64,000 bases of DNA from Eutreptiella sp. 'Long Island Sound 2002' (Eukaryota > Euglenozoa > Euglenophyceae > Eutreptiales > Eutreptiaceae): positions 8,971,547 through 9,035,546 of the forward strand of contig OZ038395.1 of assembly GCA_964036045.1 (NCBI GenBank), read 5' to 3'. The notes below the pieces were generated by a model, which worked only from the letters and a program-made list of their open reading frames with translations, was not told the origin of the DNA and ran no database searches. A program made the translations under genes and the position numbers. Of the stretch, positions 39,835 through 51,306 are shown in pieces. The stretch's first letter is position 1. The number at the start of each line of letters is the position of its first letter.

Positions 39835-41950
39835 GTGCATGGTTCACACGTGGTAGAAGCTACATAAAACGTGAGAGTACGAAAAACGGGGTGGAAAAAA
39901 CAATGGTTGGTTTGCGGTGAACAATTGCCGTCTCTTTGTCACACTGCAGCCCAACTATGTCAATGGCCGTGTGAAGAGCACTTTTGCGTTGTGCTTCGTT
40001 TGCTGCATTAGTAATGGTACTACCAATACCCAAAGCAATGGTGGTACCACCCTTCAGTTCGGCCATCAAAGCGGCGCACATGAATACACTAGTGGCAAAC
40101 TATATGCGAATCAAACGGGTTGGGGAGGGCAAGGGCTTTAGCACCCTCGGGCTAGCTCGCTTCGCTTCAACCCTCGAGTCTCCGTGACTTGTACAAGAGA
40201 AGCATAGAAACCAATGAACGTAAGCACCCACACGTACACACGAACCGCAAGTACGCACGGCAACGCCACTATAACTTCCGTACGCTGCCTGCGTTGTCGT
40301 GGAAGGCATCCCACGTGCAAGGCTATGCCTATGTCATGACTTCAGATGCCTATTGCTTGCAATATGTGATCGTTCGCGGTATTTCCATGGAGTGCCATAG
40401 AGATATCACAGACATTATCGACGATTTTGTGCACGGCACCAACGATGGCGATTTTCAAGTGCGTTTGCAAGAGGCTCTACAGATGCTATGCCATGCAAAA
40501 GATGAGCTAGTGCACCGCAAGGCGGAGATTGTCGAGGTGTCGTCGTGTGTCGCGGCGTACGACTAGTGTAACGTAACGGGTGCTTTGTGACAAGCGTGAC
40601 AAGCGTGTTGCTTGCTCGTTGAACGTGGCATGCTCAACAAGCACGATAGCATTCGAGCTCGGCCTCCGCCATACAAAGCCTTATCCCACCCCCTCCTTCT
40701 TGGAACCCCTTGACCCATACGATCCGTCCTCAAACCACCAACTCCGTTCCCTGACCCTACGCCCGCAAGCCGACGAATTTCATTCAACTGTTGATGTCCC
40801 AAACCTACCCCCGCCTTCAAATGATCGGGTAGAAATTTTATGCGGCGCCTTCGGCACGGGTCCATTTCGCTTTTTCTCAGGCTGCAAACTTTGGGCAAGC
40901 GCTTCTAATGCAGTTACAAGCATCCGAGAAAGTGAGTGGTATCCCCGACTCCTCTCCATCGATTTCGAACGTGTTGTTCGCCACCAACTCTGTGCGTTTC
41001 CTTCGTATCATGTATGGGCCGTAAGCTCCCCCGCCCCCCACACATGTCCACCGAACACTTGATGTTCGGACCGTATGTGGCACCAAATTTCTTCGGTTCC
41101 GAGTTGTAGGAAACAAGATTTAGGCACTAGGATTGTAGAAACGAGGGGCTTGTGTGATGTGTTTGGCGTTGGCGCCAAGCTTGGAGAGCTTGTTTAGCCC
41201 TTTGCTTCTTCTGAGAAAAATGCTAATTTGATGCCTTGTGACCCTTTGAGCTTCGTATGGGTCGCGTAGCTTGTGCTTTGGGAGCGTCATGGGACTCTCA
41301 CACGTTAGCCACACGTTCACGCGCAATGATATTGTCCCACAAACACTCGGTGTTCGGACCGTATTTGGTGTTCGCGGATGAAGCAACTAGTGTGTAATAA
41401 AGCGGAGCCAGCACAAATCAAAGAGAAAAACCCGACCCCGTGGAGTCTACGTGTAGTGCAAATGCTTCCTCTTCACAACTACACACGTTTGCCATTGCTT
41501 TTCATCCTTACGCATGTTACATGCATGGCCAGATACGGACAATCTTCCAGAAATCATCCACACCAAGCCTAAATGCCAATTTTTGTTGCGCTTGTGCATG
41601 CACGCGCTATACTCTACGAATATCACATGCACACGACTGCATTGCACGTTTGTGACGATTTGTACCGAACGATCCGCTTTTTGTCTGTAACGATCTGTGA
41701 CGATCTGACGCCTACGACCTGCTGTTTTTGTGACGAGCTGTGATGATTTCCTTGCTGTTTGTGACGATCTGGCGCCTGCGACCTGCTTTCTGTATGACGA
41801 TCTGTGACGATCTGCCTCTTGCAACCTGCTTCTGTGTGACGATCTGTGTATGCGGCGTGGTGTTCGCTAGACAGTGCAGGGGCTGGGTCTTGACAACCAG
41901 CGAATGGGTCCCCCTTGGCTAGTTCGAGGCCAAGACCGTCAACCGACGAC
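39835..41950. other. Between the retroelement and the coiled-coil gene; no gene recognised
   Basis: ORFs at 39860-40081 (-), 40189-40566 (+) and 40580-41062 (+) have normal amino-acid composition but no recognised domain, and could be exons or decayed mobile-element pieces. A region of TGTGACGATCTG-like degenerate repeats occupies about 41655-41855. Confidence 0.4.
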
Positions 41951-44900
41951 ATGAGCTTTGGGACTGCCCTTGTGGGCACTCATCTCTTCCACAAATGTCA
42001 CGTCACAGAGTTCCTAGTCGCTGGTTGTCCGGACTTTGGGGAGCACGGCCCACAAGAGAAGGCGTTTGGCCTCGAAATGAGGAGATTGCAACAGAAATTG
42101 AAAAGCGCCGAATACCAAGTGGCATCTCTTGTCGAAGAGCACGATGCGCTGAAGGTGTGTCCTGTCCTGCCATTTCATTGTGAGAGACGATTTGTGAGCC
42201 ACAGAGGAACAGATGCTGATGGTTGCAATATGAGCTCTACCAAGAAGGAGCTACGGCTCTACACGTGCCACCCACAGCCGCTGTCATGAGCGCGACGTAC
42301 TACTTGGGGTGGGCTATTCGGTTCCATTCGGAAAGGCCCCGGGGTCTGAACGGACACTAAACATGCAGAACGGTGCTCAGTCCGGGCGTTTGGCCAAAGA
42401 GCTGACTGAAACCAAACACAAACGCGTCTCAGGCTGCAAATGTGAAACGAGAGATGCCCGAGGCGCACACGGCACACACGCGTGACTGCGTGCACGCGAC
42501 ACACGCGCACACAGCTCAGCAGCCATGCAGCACCTGGCTAAGGTGTCCCGCCGCAACACGACCAGGTCCAGCTTGACGCGAAAGACCGGCTGTTGGAGGC
42601 AGAGACCGCACGATGTCAGCGTTTGAACGCCAGGTGCGCATCCCGCTCCTTCTCGCTGTCTTGCGGCTGAGGAGAACAGCCGGTGCTACGTCCGCCCACT
42701 GGTTTGGTGGCCGTCCGTTGCTCGGCTCCCTTTCTCCCGCTGTCAATGGCCTTGTGTTGCGTGAACGCAGGCGATGTGCATGCACCATCGACAAATGTCG
42801 GGAAGTGCTGAGTTGGATGCGCTATAGGCAAATGTGTGTGTTCCGACACGGATGTGCTGTGCACATGTTGCATATGTGCCCGTGCGTTCAGTCACGCGTG
42901 TGACGGTTCGGGTTGAAGGCTCTTTGCACCTTACTCAGGGCGGTTGCCTGGGAAATGCCCATTTCTGCGCGGGAGCTGTTGTGCAATGGAATGGGTCCGT
43001 TGGGTTCTTCGGGGGCGCTTGAAGGGAAAGGAGATTGAAGGCGTGTTCGAAAGTGGTTGCCAAAGCGGTTACCGGTGGTGGGAAACGCGGATGGGGACTC
43101 AAGGCCTGGCGGTTACCGAACGGTTAGGTCGCCGGGGGCGGAAGCAGCGCCGACACAACGAACTGTCACCCCGACGGAGAGGGTAGTACGAAGGAGGGCA
43201 GCAAGCCCCCCCGCCCCCCCCCCGAAATGGGCATTTGGATGCACCTGGTCAACGGCACGGGCAACAGCCCGTCTCTGGGACAGCCGACCCCCGGAGTAGT
43301 CAAACGGACAAGTCATCCGGGGGCTCGGTTGACACAACCAAAACACGTTCGGACCCACAGAGGCTCGGAAGGTACAATGGCGAGGGGCCAATAGGCGGCC
43401 AAAGGCAAGCAAACCAACACCATGGCCTCGTGTCAACCGCCCCCCCCCAAAAGGCATGGGGCGTCGCACCCACCGGGTCCCCAGGGGAAGGGGCCTGATC
43501 CCCCAACCCCCAGTCGCCTGCCCCTGCACGGGTCCAGGAAGCCGATATTTCTAAGACCACCAAATCAAAGGGGAGGGTGCTGCTGATGGGGGGGAATCGG
43601 AGCGATCCGGGCGGTTCCAGATCCACAACAATCTCAACCCGTCGTACAATGCCCTTTCCAGTGGTGGTGCGTTCGGGACCACCTCGTCCTTTGGCACGAC
43701 GTCGTGGGGGTCACTCGCGCCATTACAGCCTCGGGAGGTGGGGGTTCCTTTGCTAAATGCCAGCCGGAGCCGCCCTCCCCCGTCGCTCCCGCTGAAAGCT
43801 ACGTGTGCTGATCTGAAGCGGCAATGGAATAGGGCATGGGACATGGCTGACTCCGCGATCCTCCTGCTCTTGAGCCTGTGCTGTTCCATGCCCCCACCCT
43901 CTAACCGCCCTGCAGTAGGATTTACCCCACACAGCCCCACCCGCCGTGCAGTAGGATTTACCCCACACACCCCCAACCGCCGTGCAGTAGGATTTACCCC
44001 ACACCCCTCCAACCGCCGTGCAGTAGGATTTACCCCACACACCCCCAACCGCCGTGCAGTAGGATTTACCCCACACACCCCCAACCGCCGTGCAGTAGGA
44101 TTTACTCCACACCCCCCCAACCGCCCTGCAGCAGGATTTACCCCACACACCCCCAGCCGCCGTGCAGTAGGATTTACCCCACACACCCCCAACCGCCGTG
44201 CAGTAGGATTTACTCCACACACCCCCAACCGCCGTGCAGTAGGATTTACCCCACACACCCCCAACCGCCGTGCAGTAGGATTTACCCCACACACCCCCAA
44301 CCGCCGTGCAGTAGGATTTACCCCACACACCCCCAACCGCCGTGCAGTAGGGTTTACCCCACACACCCCTCCAACCGCCGTGCGGTAGGATTTACCCCAC
44401 ACACCCCCAACCGCCGTGCAGTAGGATTTACCCCACACACCCCCAACCGCCGTGCAGTAGGATTTACCCCACACACCCCCAACCGCCGTGCAGTAGGATT
44501 TACTCCACACACCCCCAACCGCCCTGCAGTAGGATTTACCCCACACACCCCCAACCGCCGTGCAGTAGGATTTACCCCACACACCCCCAACCGCCGTGCA
44601 GTAGGATTTACCCCACACACCCCCAACCGCCCTGCAACGGCCGGCCCCGATGCGCACATTCCGCAGAATACAGGACTGGGAAAGTGAAAATGCGTCTTTG
44701 GAGGAGGAGTTGAACTACTTGCGGACCGAAAACGAGGAGTTGACCTACACGTTGCTGTATTGCCGGAGGTGTGTGCTCATGCTGCCCCCCCCCCCCCCCC
44801 AGCGCAGAGATGAAGGTAAGCATTGCCACATGGTGATCCCAGGCCCAAGACGACAGCACTGGACCTTGATGGATGAGTGTCCTCCTCAACATGACATACC

Positions 44901-45313
44901 ACTGCCCATTCACCTGCATCTAACCGCACGGCACCACAACGTGCTGCGGTGCAAGGCGGGGGTGCATTTCACTGTTTCAGAGCACGCCGCATGATCCCGA
45001 ACCCCCGCCACTGTTCGCGCCCCTGCTGCTCGCCCGGTTGGTGATTGACCTGGCTTCCCGGGCTGTGGCAGCTGCTGAAGCAGCACCGCAGCCAAAGCCC
45101 GGGTCCAAACCGGTGCAACATGCAACGAATGTCTGTGTCCACATTCCAACACAAGGTTGTTTGGGCACTATTTGGGTGCATCACGAGGAACACCCCAGCT
45201 TGACCCATAAGTTCGCACCTACTTCTTTCTGCATTCAGAAGCCAGATCCACTCAAATTCGTTCCCGGCGAAAACATGCCTGTACGGTGGTGCCGCTCAGG
45301 TTCACAAACATGA
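41951..45313 (+). CDS. Spliced coiled-coil protein gene
   Basis: Predicted exons: 41951-42154 (ATG start), 42566-42633, 44667-44768, then tentatively 44803-44815 and 44981-45313. All junctions have GT-AG borders: AAG|GTGTGT, CCAG|GTCCAG, CCAG|GTGCGC, CGCAG|AATACA, GGAG|GTGTGT, CAG|CGCAGA, AAG|GTAAGC, TTTCAG|AGC. Phases match at every join. Exons 1-3 give one coiled coil, LEMRRLQQKLKSAEYQVASL continuing to ENEELTYTLLY. Its a/d heptad positions (M, L, L, A, V, L, H, L, L, K, L, E, C, L, I, W, N, L, L, L, N, L, L) stay in register through both junctions, which strongly supports the model. Exons 4-5 add a 115-residue C-terminal part of unknown type. They need either a 34-nt intron (44769-44802) or a one-base change in the C16 tract at 44785-44800. 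Function unknown; oligomerisation or scaffolding is inferred. Confidence 0.6.
43905..44640. repeat. 36-bp minisatellite, about 20 units, inside an intron
   Basis: Unit: AACCGCCGTGCAGTAGGATT then TACCCCACACACCCCC. It sits in predicted intron 2 of the coiled-coil gene and ends about 26 bp before the exon 3 acceptor. Because 36 is a multiple of three and the unit has no stops in several frames, ORFs of up to 368 codons arise on both strands (for example VGGVWGKSYCTA repeats). These are not genes. Confidence 0.9.
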
Positions 45314-45944
45314 TGCGTCTTTTCTCCTCGGGTCCCTCTGGATCGATGCCGTCCACTGCCCCCGCCGGGCCAGCCAGGCGCCGGTCCCAACCGTGGTGGT
45401 CCTGGGGATGACTGGGGACGGGAGGAGCAACCTCAGCACTTGGCTGCTTGGCAACCCAGACGGGAAATTTTGTTGTGCGCCGCGCCGCGCGCGCATGTTG
45501 CCAAAACCAGTTCCGGCCAGTTGGCCAGCCCAGGGACGTTTTGGCATCCGTTTGTTTGCATTCAACTGTGGTCGTCGTGCGAGTCCTCCTTCATGCGGCC
45601 CAATGCATGTGCTTTGCTGTAATTGCCCTTCCAGCCCCCAGTATCGAAGAGCCCCAGGGTGAGGCACACCTGAGTGGTCTGCCCGGACGGCCACATAGTA
45701 CCGAATGCAGCATGCCTTGTGACCCGGAGTTGAGCCTCTTGAAGAGGGGCACTGGGGGATTAAGGGGCAGGGGGGGGGGCGTAGAAGGGCAGGGGAGGCT
45801 GAGTGGACAAGGGTGGAGTGGCGGGGGGCCCCGCAAACGGTAAAGGGGCCGGCGCCTTCAGCGGCGTGCCAGGGGCGGTCGCATGTGCGGCAACTCGCCG
45901 GCCTGCGGCGCGTGGGCCTCACCCCGGGCCACGGCCCCCAGCAG
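45314..45944. other. Intergenic, no gene recognised
   Basis: Overlapping ORFs on both strands. GC-rich with a G tract near 45770. No domain or repeat family recognised. Confidence 0.4.
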
Positions 45945-46066
45945 CCTCAGGCGGTTGGAGGAGGTTGCCAAAGCGGTTGGGGGCGGTTACTGTCGGTTAC
46001 AAATGCCATTGAAGCCGGCACTTGCCGTCAGGGAGATAGTGGCTGGGCATAGGCTGAGCGCTCTGG
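45945..46066 (-). mobile_element. hAT-type MITE, copy 4 (internal fragment)
   Basis: Carries the family core GGAGGAGGTTGCCAAAGCGG and GGTTACTGTCGGTTACAAAT to GGCTGGGCATAGGCTGAGCG, in the same orientation as 18414-18600. Both termini are missing. Confidence 0.65.
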
Positions 46067-46639
46067 ATGGTGGGGAGCGGGTACCTCCCCCAGCCCCTGT
46101 AGGCGTAGCGGGTTGGACCGAAACAGGCTTTTGCCGGGGAGTTCGGTTCAGGGTTCAGCGGTACCCTTTCCTCGCCCCTCCAGCCGGTGCTGGACGGGGG
46201 AGCCAGACGCAATGCGCGATACAACGCACCCCCGCAGTCACCGCTCGCCGTCCCAGTCACACGCGGCCAGTCGCCGTCACCGAGGGTTATGATCATTGTC
46301 ACTCGATCAGGGCTCCTTTAAACAACTCAGCTCCGCAGGGGGGGGGATAAATAAAGGGGATGGCCTGGCCAGCCAGCCCCGTTGCTACCGGGTGCCAGGG
46401 CAACCCCTGCTCAACCGGCATCAGGTGGGGGGTGTCTCCCGCAGCCCAGATGGGCTGTTTGCGCAACAGGAGCGGGAGCCCATCAGGGGCAGACCAGCCG
46501 TGAGGGGGAAAGGGACATATGGTGGACGGCCCGGACAGCGCGTGGAGGAACAGGATACCTTGGCCTCACACGCACAGAAACACAGCGAGGCAGACTATGG
46601 ACGGCCTGTGGACAGAGGTGTGTGGGCAGCAAAAACAGT
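46067..46639. other. Intergenic, no gene recognised
   Basis: A + strand ORF (46296-46862) runs into repeat family D and has no recognisable domain. Confidence 0.4.
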
Positions 46640-46905
46640 CAAACGACCCCGGCAACAACCAGCACATCCCCAATACGCCAATTATTGGGCCCCGCTGACG
46701 CGCAAACGGTACATCATGCACATCCAGCACAGCCCCAGTACGCCAACCACTGGGCTCCACGAACGCGGAAACAACACCAGCAGGAGCACCGGCCGCAGCG
46801 GCCGACAGAAAGCAGCGACCCGACGCAACATGCGAAGGGAAGAACGGTTCAGGGCCCCGTAAAGAAACAACAACCAGAATGTCACACAGGGGGGTTTGGG
46901 GGGAC
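46640..46905 (+). repeat. Interspersed repeat family D, copy 2
   Basis: Inverted match to 15940-16210: CCAATACGCCAATTATTGGG, GGCCGCAGCGGCCGAC, GGGCCCCGTAAAG and GAATGTCACACAGGGGG. It is followed by long C tracts (46911-46922 and 47100-47117). Confidence 0.7.
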
Positions 46906-47189
46906 TGCCCCCCCCCCCCCCCGTCCCCCCCCCCAAAGTAGCCCTGCGCCCGATTCGCATCCAGAGCCCCAAGTGGACGTGTCCCCGCACCGCTTCGCTT
47001 CCTCAGGCGTGCAGACCTGCTGGAGGAGCGTTTGGACGAGATCACCAATGAGCCAGGTGCTGCCAGAAGTCCCTTTGGAAATTTAAGGCCCCGAGGCAGC
47101 CCCCCCCCCCCCCCCCCACCGCTCGCTCTTGATATCGTTTCCCTCTTTTCTGTTCTGGAATCGTGGCCTGCCCCGCACCCCCTTCCTCC

Positions 47190-47640
47190 AGCGAGTGGTT
47201 TGGTAGGTGGTCCGTGGGTTTGCCGTGTCCCGGGGTCTGAGTTCGATTCCCGGGAGAGGGAGCACCGGTCGTGACACGGTGAAACATGGATCAGCACCGA
47301 GGCGTCCCGCACTGAGGGACGAGGCGGGTCACAATTGACGAATACCTGTGACAACCATCAACTGACCAAGACTTCCATAACTATGACAACTGTGAATTGA
47401 CAAATAACTGTGATGATCATGATCACTACATATTGACTGCGAACCATAACAATCATGACAATTATGATGACTTTCAATGGACGAATGACTATGATAATTC
47501 TGATGACTGTAAACTGACCAATAACTATGAACTATAAATGGACTAATTGAATCCGATAATCAGAATCATTATCAATGGACTAAGCACTATGATGACTGTG
47601 ACAGCCATAACTTGACTCATAACTCTCATAACTATTGTTA
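47190..47640 (+). mobile_element. tRNA-derived SINE, copy 1
   Basis: A Pol III A-box-like TGGTTTGGTAGG (47196-47207) and B-box-like AGTTCGATTCC (47240-47250) lie 33 bases apart inside a tRNA-like head, with a near T-arm (CTGAG/CCCGG around TTCGATT). The body (GTGACACGGTGAAACATGGA...) is followed by an A/T-rich tail of degenerate AACTATGATGACTGT-type repeats (about 47335-47640). An intact cloverleaf is not supported, so this is a SINE head and not a tRNA gene. Confidence 0.7.
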
Positions 47641-47778
47641 TGTGGAGCCTGTGCACGCCCAGGCACACTGCCACGACCACTACCCCCCCCCCCCTCAAAA
47701 ACTGGACTGGATACATCATTTGGCAGGGCCAATATATTGCCCCCAAAATTCGTCCCAAGAATGGGTTTTTTTTACCTG

Positions 47779-47960
47779 CGGCGCCGAATATACTTCGCGG
47801 CCGGTAGTGCCACACAACTGCGTCTCCGGCCGCCGTCGTGTGCGGCTGATGGCTCCGAGGGGACGCATGCTGTTCGCCGCACATGGGCGACGGTTGTGGG
47901 AACGGGTCTCGAGGCGACGGCGCACCGTGCGCTGTCAAGAGGGCAGCAGCTGACGGAGGC
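47779..47960. repeat. Left arm, inner part, of a large inverted repeat
   Basis: Matches 48921-49110 in inverted orientation (CGCCGAATATACTTCGCGGC, GACGCATGCTGTTCGCCGCA, GAGGGCAGCAGCTGACGGA). Together with the SINE copies outside it, this makes an inverted arrangement about 2.25 kb across. Confidence 0.8.
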
Positions 47961-48177
47961 AAAGGGGCGGAGGGACAGGGCGTCGGGCAATGAAGGCGAC
48001 GGGGGCGCGCCCCGGATGACGGGGCCGACCGTGTCGGGGCGCCAGGGACGGCGCGTTACCCGCTCTTATGTGCGTTTTGACCATCTGCAAACCCCCCGCT
48101 TTTTGCGGTTTACCGCCCTCGCAACAGTCCACAGGTCAGGGGCGGCCATTCACCCATGAACAACGTCCACTGGCAGT

Positions 48178-48440
48178 GTGTCCTCTGAGGGTCCCAAGGC
48201 AATCCGAGACTCATGGGGATTTCAGCCGAAGCATGTGGATCCCACCCACCGTCGGCCTACAGCTGCTGTCCGCATCACTTGGCAAATCCACAACCGGTTG
48301 TTGGCTCGAAAACCCTCACTTGAGAACCCATATTTCAAGCCAGCGCCTGCAGGCCTGGTCCCCACAGCCACCAAATTCCAACACTCACACGTCCTGTGCG
48401 TCCTGCATGAATTGATTGGAAGGAGGAGGTCGACCCCTCC
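48178..48440 (+). CDS. Possible exon of an unknown gene
   Basis: An 85-codon stretch of complex, non-repetitive composition (DSWGFQPKHVDPTHRRPTAA, then VRITWQIHNRLLARKPSLEN and on to VLCVLHELIG). It is preceded by a CACTGGCAG acceptor-like site and ends near a GGAG|GTCGAC donor-like site. It lies in the centre of the inverted repeat. No family recognised; it could be chance. Confidence 0.25.
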
Positions 48441-48920
48441 CCTCCATGTGGGCGGCCGGATTCAAAAGAGGGTGACCCAGAGGGACCCGATGGAACATGC
48501 TTCTTGCACCCACAACTGGCCTATACGGCCTGTGGGGCCCCGTCACCCGCCGGGGGTGTGGTACGCACAGTCGCGTTTTGGCGGTGCACTGCCGTCCTAC
48601 GCCATGAAGCTACTCTGCTGGATTGCTTGGTGCCTGCCTGTGCCACTCGGGATCACTGCGGTACCGTCGCGACGCATGCCGCACCCCGCGATGCGGAGGT
48701 GGAACGTGTGCTCGTGTGCGTGGGGCGGGGGGGTGGGGGGGGGTTCCGGAAGGGGCGATGGTGGGGTGGGGGAGGGCTGGGAGGGGCTGTTGCCGGGGGT
48801 GGGGGGAGGGGGGTGTCGGGCACCTCCGAACAGTTGGGTATGTGGCCCGGGTGTGATCCGACGGTTCAAAACGCCCCTTGCGCCAGTCAAGGGCTGGGTA
48901 TCATCGGCCACACCGCTCCG

Positions 48921-49110
48921 TCAGCTCCGTCAGCTGCTGCCCTCTTCACGGCGCACGATGCGCCGTCGCCTCGAGACCCGTTCCCACAACCGTCGCCCAT
49001 GTGCGGCGAACAGCATGCGTCCCCTCGGAGCCATCAGCCGCACACGAGGGCGGCCGTAGACGCAGATGTGTGGCAATACCGGCCGCGAAGTATACTCGGC
49101 GCCGGAGGTA
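48921..49110. repeat. Right arm, inner part, of the large inverted repeat
   Basis: Inverted copy of 47779-47960, joined through a GGTAAAAAA block to the tail of SINE copy 2. The left arm has about 260 bp extra between this block and its SINE tail. Confidence 0.8.
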
Positions 49111-49445
49111 AAAAAATAGTTGACAGTCATCAGAATTATCATAGTCATTCGTCCATTGAAAGTCATCATAATTGTCATGATTGTCATGGTTCGCAGTCAA
49201 TTTGCAGTGATCATGATCATCGCAGTTATTAGTCAATTCACAGTTGTCATAGGTATGGAAGTCTTGGTCAGTTGATGGCTGTCACAGGTATTCGTCAATT
49301 GTGACCCGCCTCGTCCCTCAGTGCGGGACGCCTCGGTGCTGATCCCTGTTTCGCCGTGTCACGACCGGTGCTCCCTCTCCCGGGAATCGAACTCAGACCC
49401 CGGGACACGGCAAACCCACGGACCGCCGACCAAACCACCCGTTCA
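49111..49445 (-). mobile_element. tRNA-derived SINE, copy 2
   Basis: Inverted relative to copy 1. The B box on the minus strand is at 49383-49393 (GGAATCGAACT on +) and the A box at 49426-49437 (CCGACCAAACCA on +). The body matches copy 1 closely, and the degenerate tail (49125-49300) runs to the left. The head end is near 49445. Confidence 0.7.
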
Positions 49446-50160
49446 CGCAGACGATGGCCTGCACCGTTCTGCTTCTCTTGCAGCCCCGTCCCTCGGGACT
49501 GGCGAGGAGGGGTCGGGGGACAGCGCCCGCCCCCACCCGCCCCGGTTCCCGGTCCCCATTCCCTCTCTGGAATTGGGCCGGCTCGCATGCCCCAACCCTC
49601 CCGCGCCGGTGCGCCGGCCCTCCACCAACGCGGATACCATCACCCCCACGTCCTCCTCTTGCACCTCGACCGCCCCCACGTCGCCGTCCGCGGCCGAGCC
49701 CGGGTCTCCGATGATGAGCCCCACGTCCAGGCCATCGGTGGCCCCCTGTGCCAGAGGTGTGCCTGTGTATATGTACCCCCCCCCTTGTCCAAGCACCGCG
49801 AAAGTCCGAAATCAATGCGGTCCCCTACGCCTACTGTAGCTGAGACAAGGCCGTAGCTCGCACGCAGCACATGGGAATGGGAAATTGGAACTGCTGCGCT
49901 GGTGCACGCAAAGGGTGAGGACAATGCCCAGGGCCCCTCAAAATGAACATTTCGTAGGCAAACAAGAATAACTCAAATGTCCCTCAGCCCACAAACGTGA
50001 CATCTTAGCCCCAAACTCCTTGTCTTATGTGGTTGCAGCAAAATTGATACCAAATTAAATCAGGTTCCGAATCAATATGGTCCCTACGCTCGCTGTAGCT
50101 TTGACAAGACCGTGATCTGATGATCGTGTCCACTTTCAAAATTGTTAGCAGGAGCCCGAT
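49446..50160. repeat. Family B repeats in otherwise unannotated DNA
   Basis: Two family-B copies: 49803-49905 (GGTCCCCTACGCCTACTGTA, GAGACAAGGCCGTA) and 50052-50122 (GGTCCCTACGCTCGCTGTAG, TTGACAAGACCGT). They match those at 2236 and 2607. No gene recognised. Confidence 0.55.
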
Positions 50161-50189
50161 TCTCACGATTCACCGCCGTTGTGCTGTCA

Positions 50190-50476
50190 TGTGTTGTGCT
50201 GCGGTGTGTTGTGATGTGTGTCGTTGTGTTTCGTTGTGTTTCGTTGCATTGTGTTGTGCTGTGTTGTGTTGTGTTGTGTTGTGTTGTGTTGTGTTGTGTT
50301 GTGGTGCGTTGTGTTGTGTTGTGTTGTGTTGTGTTGTGTTGTGTTGTGTTGTGTTGTGTTGTGTTGTGTTGTGTTGTGTTGTGTTGTGTTGTGTTGTGTT
50401 GTGTTGTGTTGTGTTGTGTTGTGTTGTGTTGTGTTGTGTTGTGTTGTGTTGTGTTGTGTTGTGTTGTGTTGTGTTG
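50190..50476. repeat. (GTGTT)n pentanucleotide microsatellite
   Basis: About 57 units of GTGTT with rare changes. It is open in several frames, giving CVVLC repeats on + and HNTTQ repeats on -. The long ORFs that include it are artefacts. Confidence 0.95.
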
Positions 50477-50759
50477 TTCTAATGCAACCCCCAGATCCCA
50501 TCCCAATGGCGGTGCAGGTGCTACACAACTGCAGAAGGACAGCTGCCTTGCCCTGCACCCATCCCACGGTGCATCGACACCCCTTTGCGCCTGCAGGTAC
50601 TGCACTTCCTGAATGCAACTCGCCCCTCGGGATTGCCGGCGAACTGGTATGTCTCGCGTGCACGCGACGGGAATCCATTGCGTTGGCGCACACACGTACG
50701 GACACACGCACACCTCGCGTCCACGTTGTAGTCGTTCGCTGTGTCGTACTACAGCCACC

Positions 50760-51306
50760 GCCACCCTCCACGCTCCAGGGCGTTCCAGTTCGCGAAGCGC
50801 TGGGCAGTCCGCGATGGTTGCGTCCCCACGACCCCGCCAGCGCCGCGAAGCCGCCCGAGGGGCGTGGGAAGGTGCCCGGTTTGGCGTCGGAGATCCGGCT
50901 GCTCGAAGACGTGCATCTCGCGCGGCTGTCCAGTGTCCGATCGGAGCGGGCCCTCGACAGCGCCCGCAGTCTGCGGCTGTCGGAGGGGCTGCGTGCGCTG
51001 GAGAGCGCCGGCAGCGTGAGGCTGAGTGAGGAGCTGCGGCCGCCGGAGGGCGCGGGACCGGGCGACGTCCGTGGTCGTGCCCCCGGAAGCGCCCGCAGCT
51101 TCCGCGCCGTTGACAATGCGCCGGCCGCGCGTGCGCTGGACAGCGCCCGGAGTGCGATACAGCCCCCGTTGTGGGACCGGTGTGCCCCTGCCCGCCCCCG
51201 GGCCCCTTCGCAGGCGCGCTCGTTGTGCGTCAAGGCGATGGAGCATGTTCGCGATTCGGTGCGGACGGCTATCCGCGACGAGGGAGGGGGCGGGGGTTGC
51301 TGGTGA
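50760..51306 (+). other. Degenerate 12-residue repeat ORF segment
   Basis: One + frame reads RALDSARSLRLSEGLRALES and related units (RLSEELRPPEGA, ARALDSARSA), an amphipathic pattern from an imperfect 33-36-bp DNA repeat. The minus strand is open too. Either an exon of a helical-repeat protein or a decayed minisatellite. The upstream part of the same ORF is the pentanucleotide tract, so its ORF start is not credible. Confidence 0.25.

Noticed and set aside
43551-44657. 368-codon ORF of VGGVWGKSYCTA repeats
   Set aside because: It is a reading of the 36-bp minisatellite inside a predicted intron, and both strands are open.
47196-47267. Intact tRNA gene
   Set aside because: A and B boxes are present but no complete cloverleaf or acceptor stem could be drawn, and the same head with body and tail recurs at 49111-49445, so it is a SINE.
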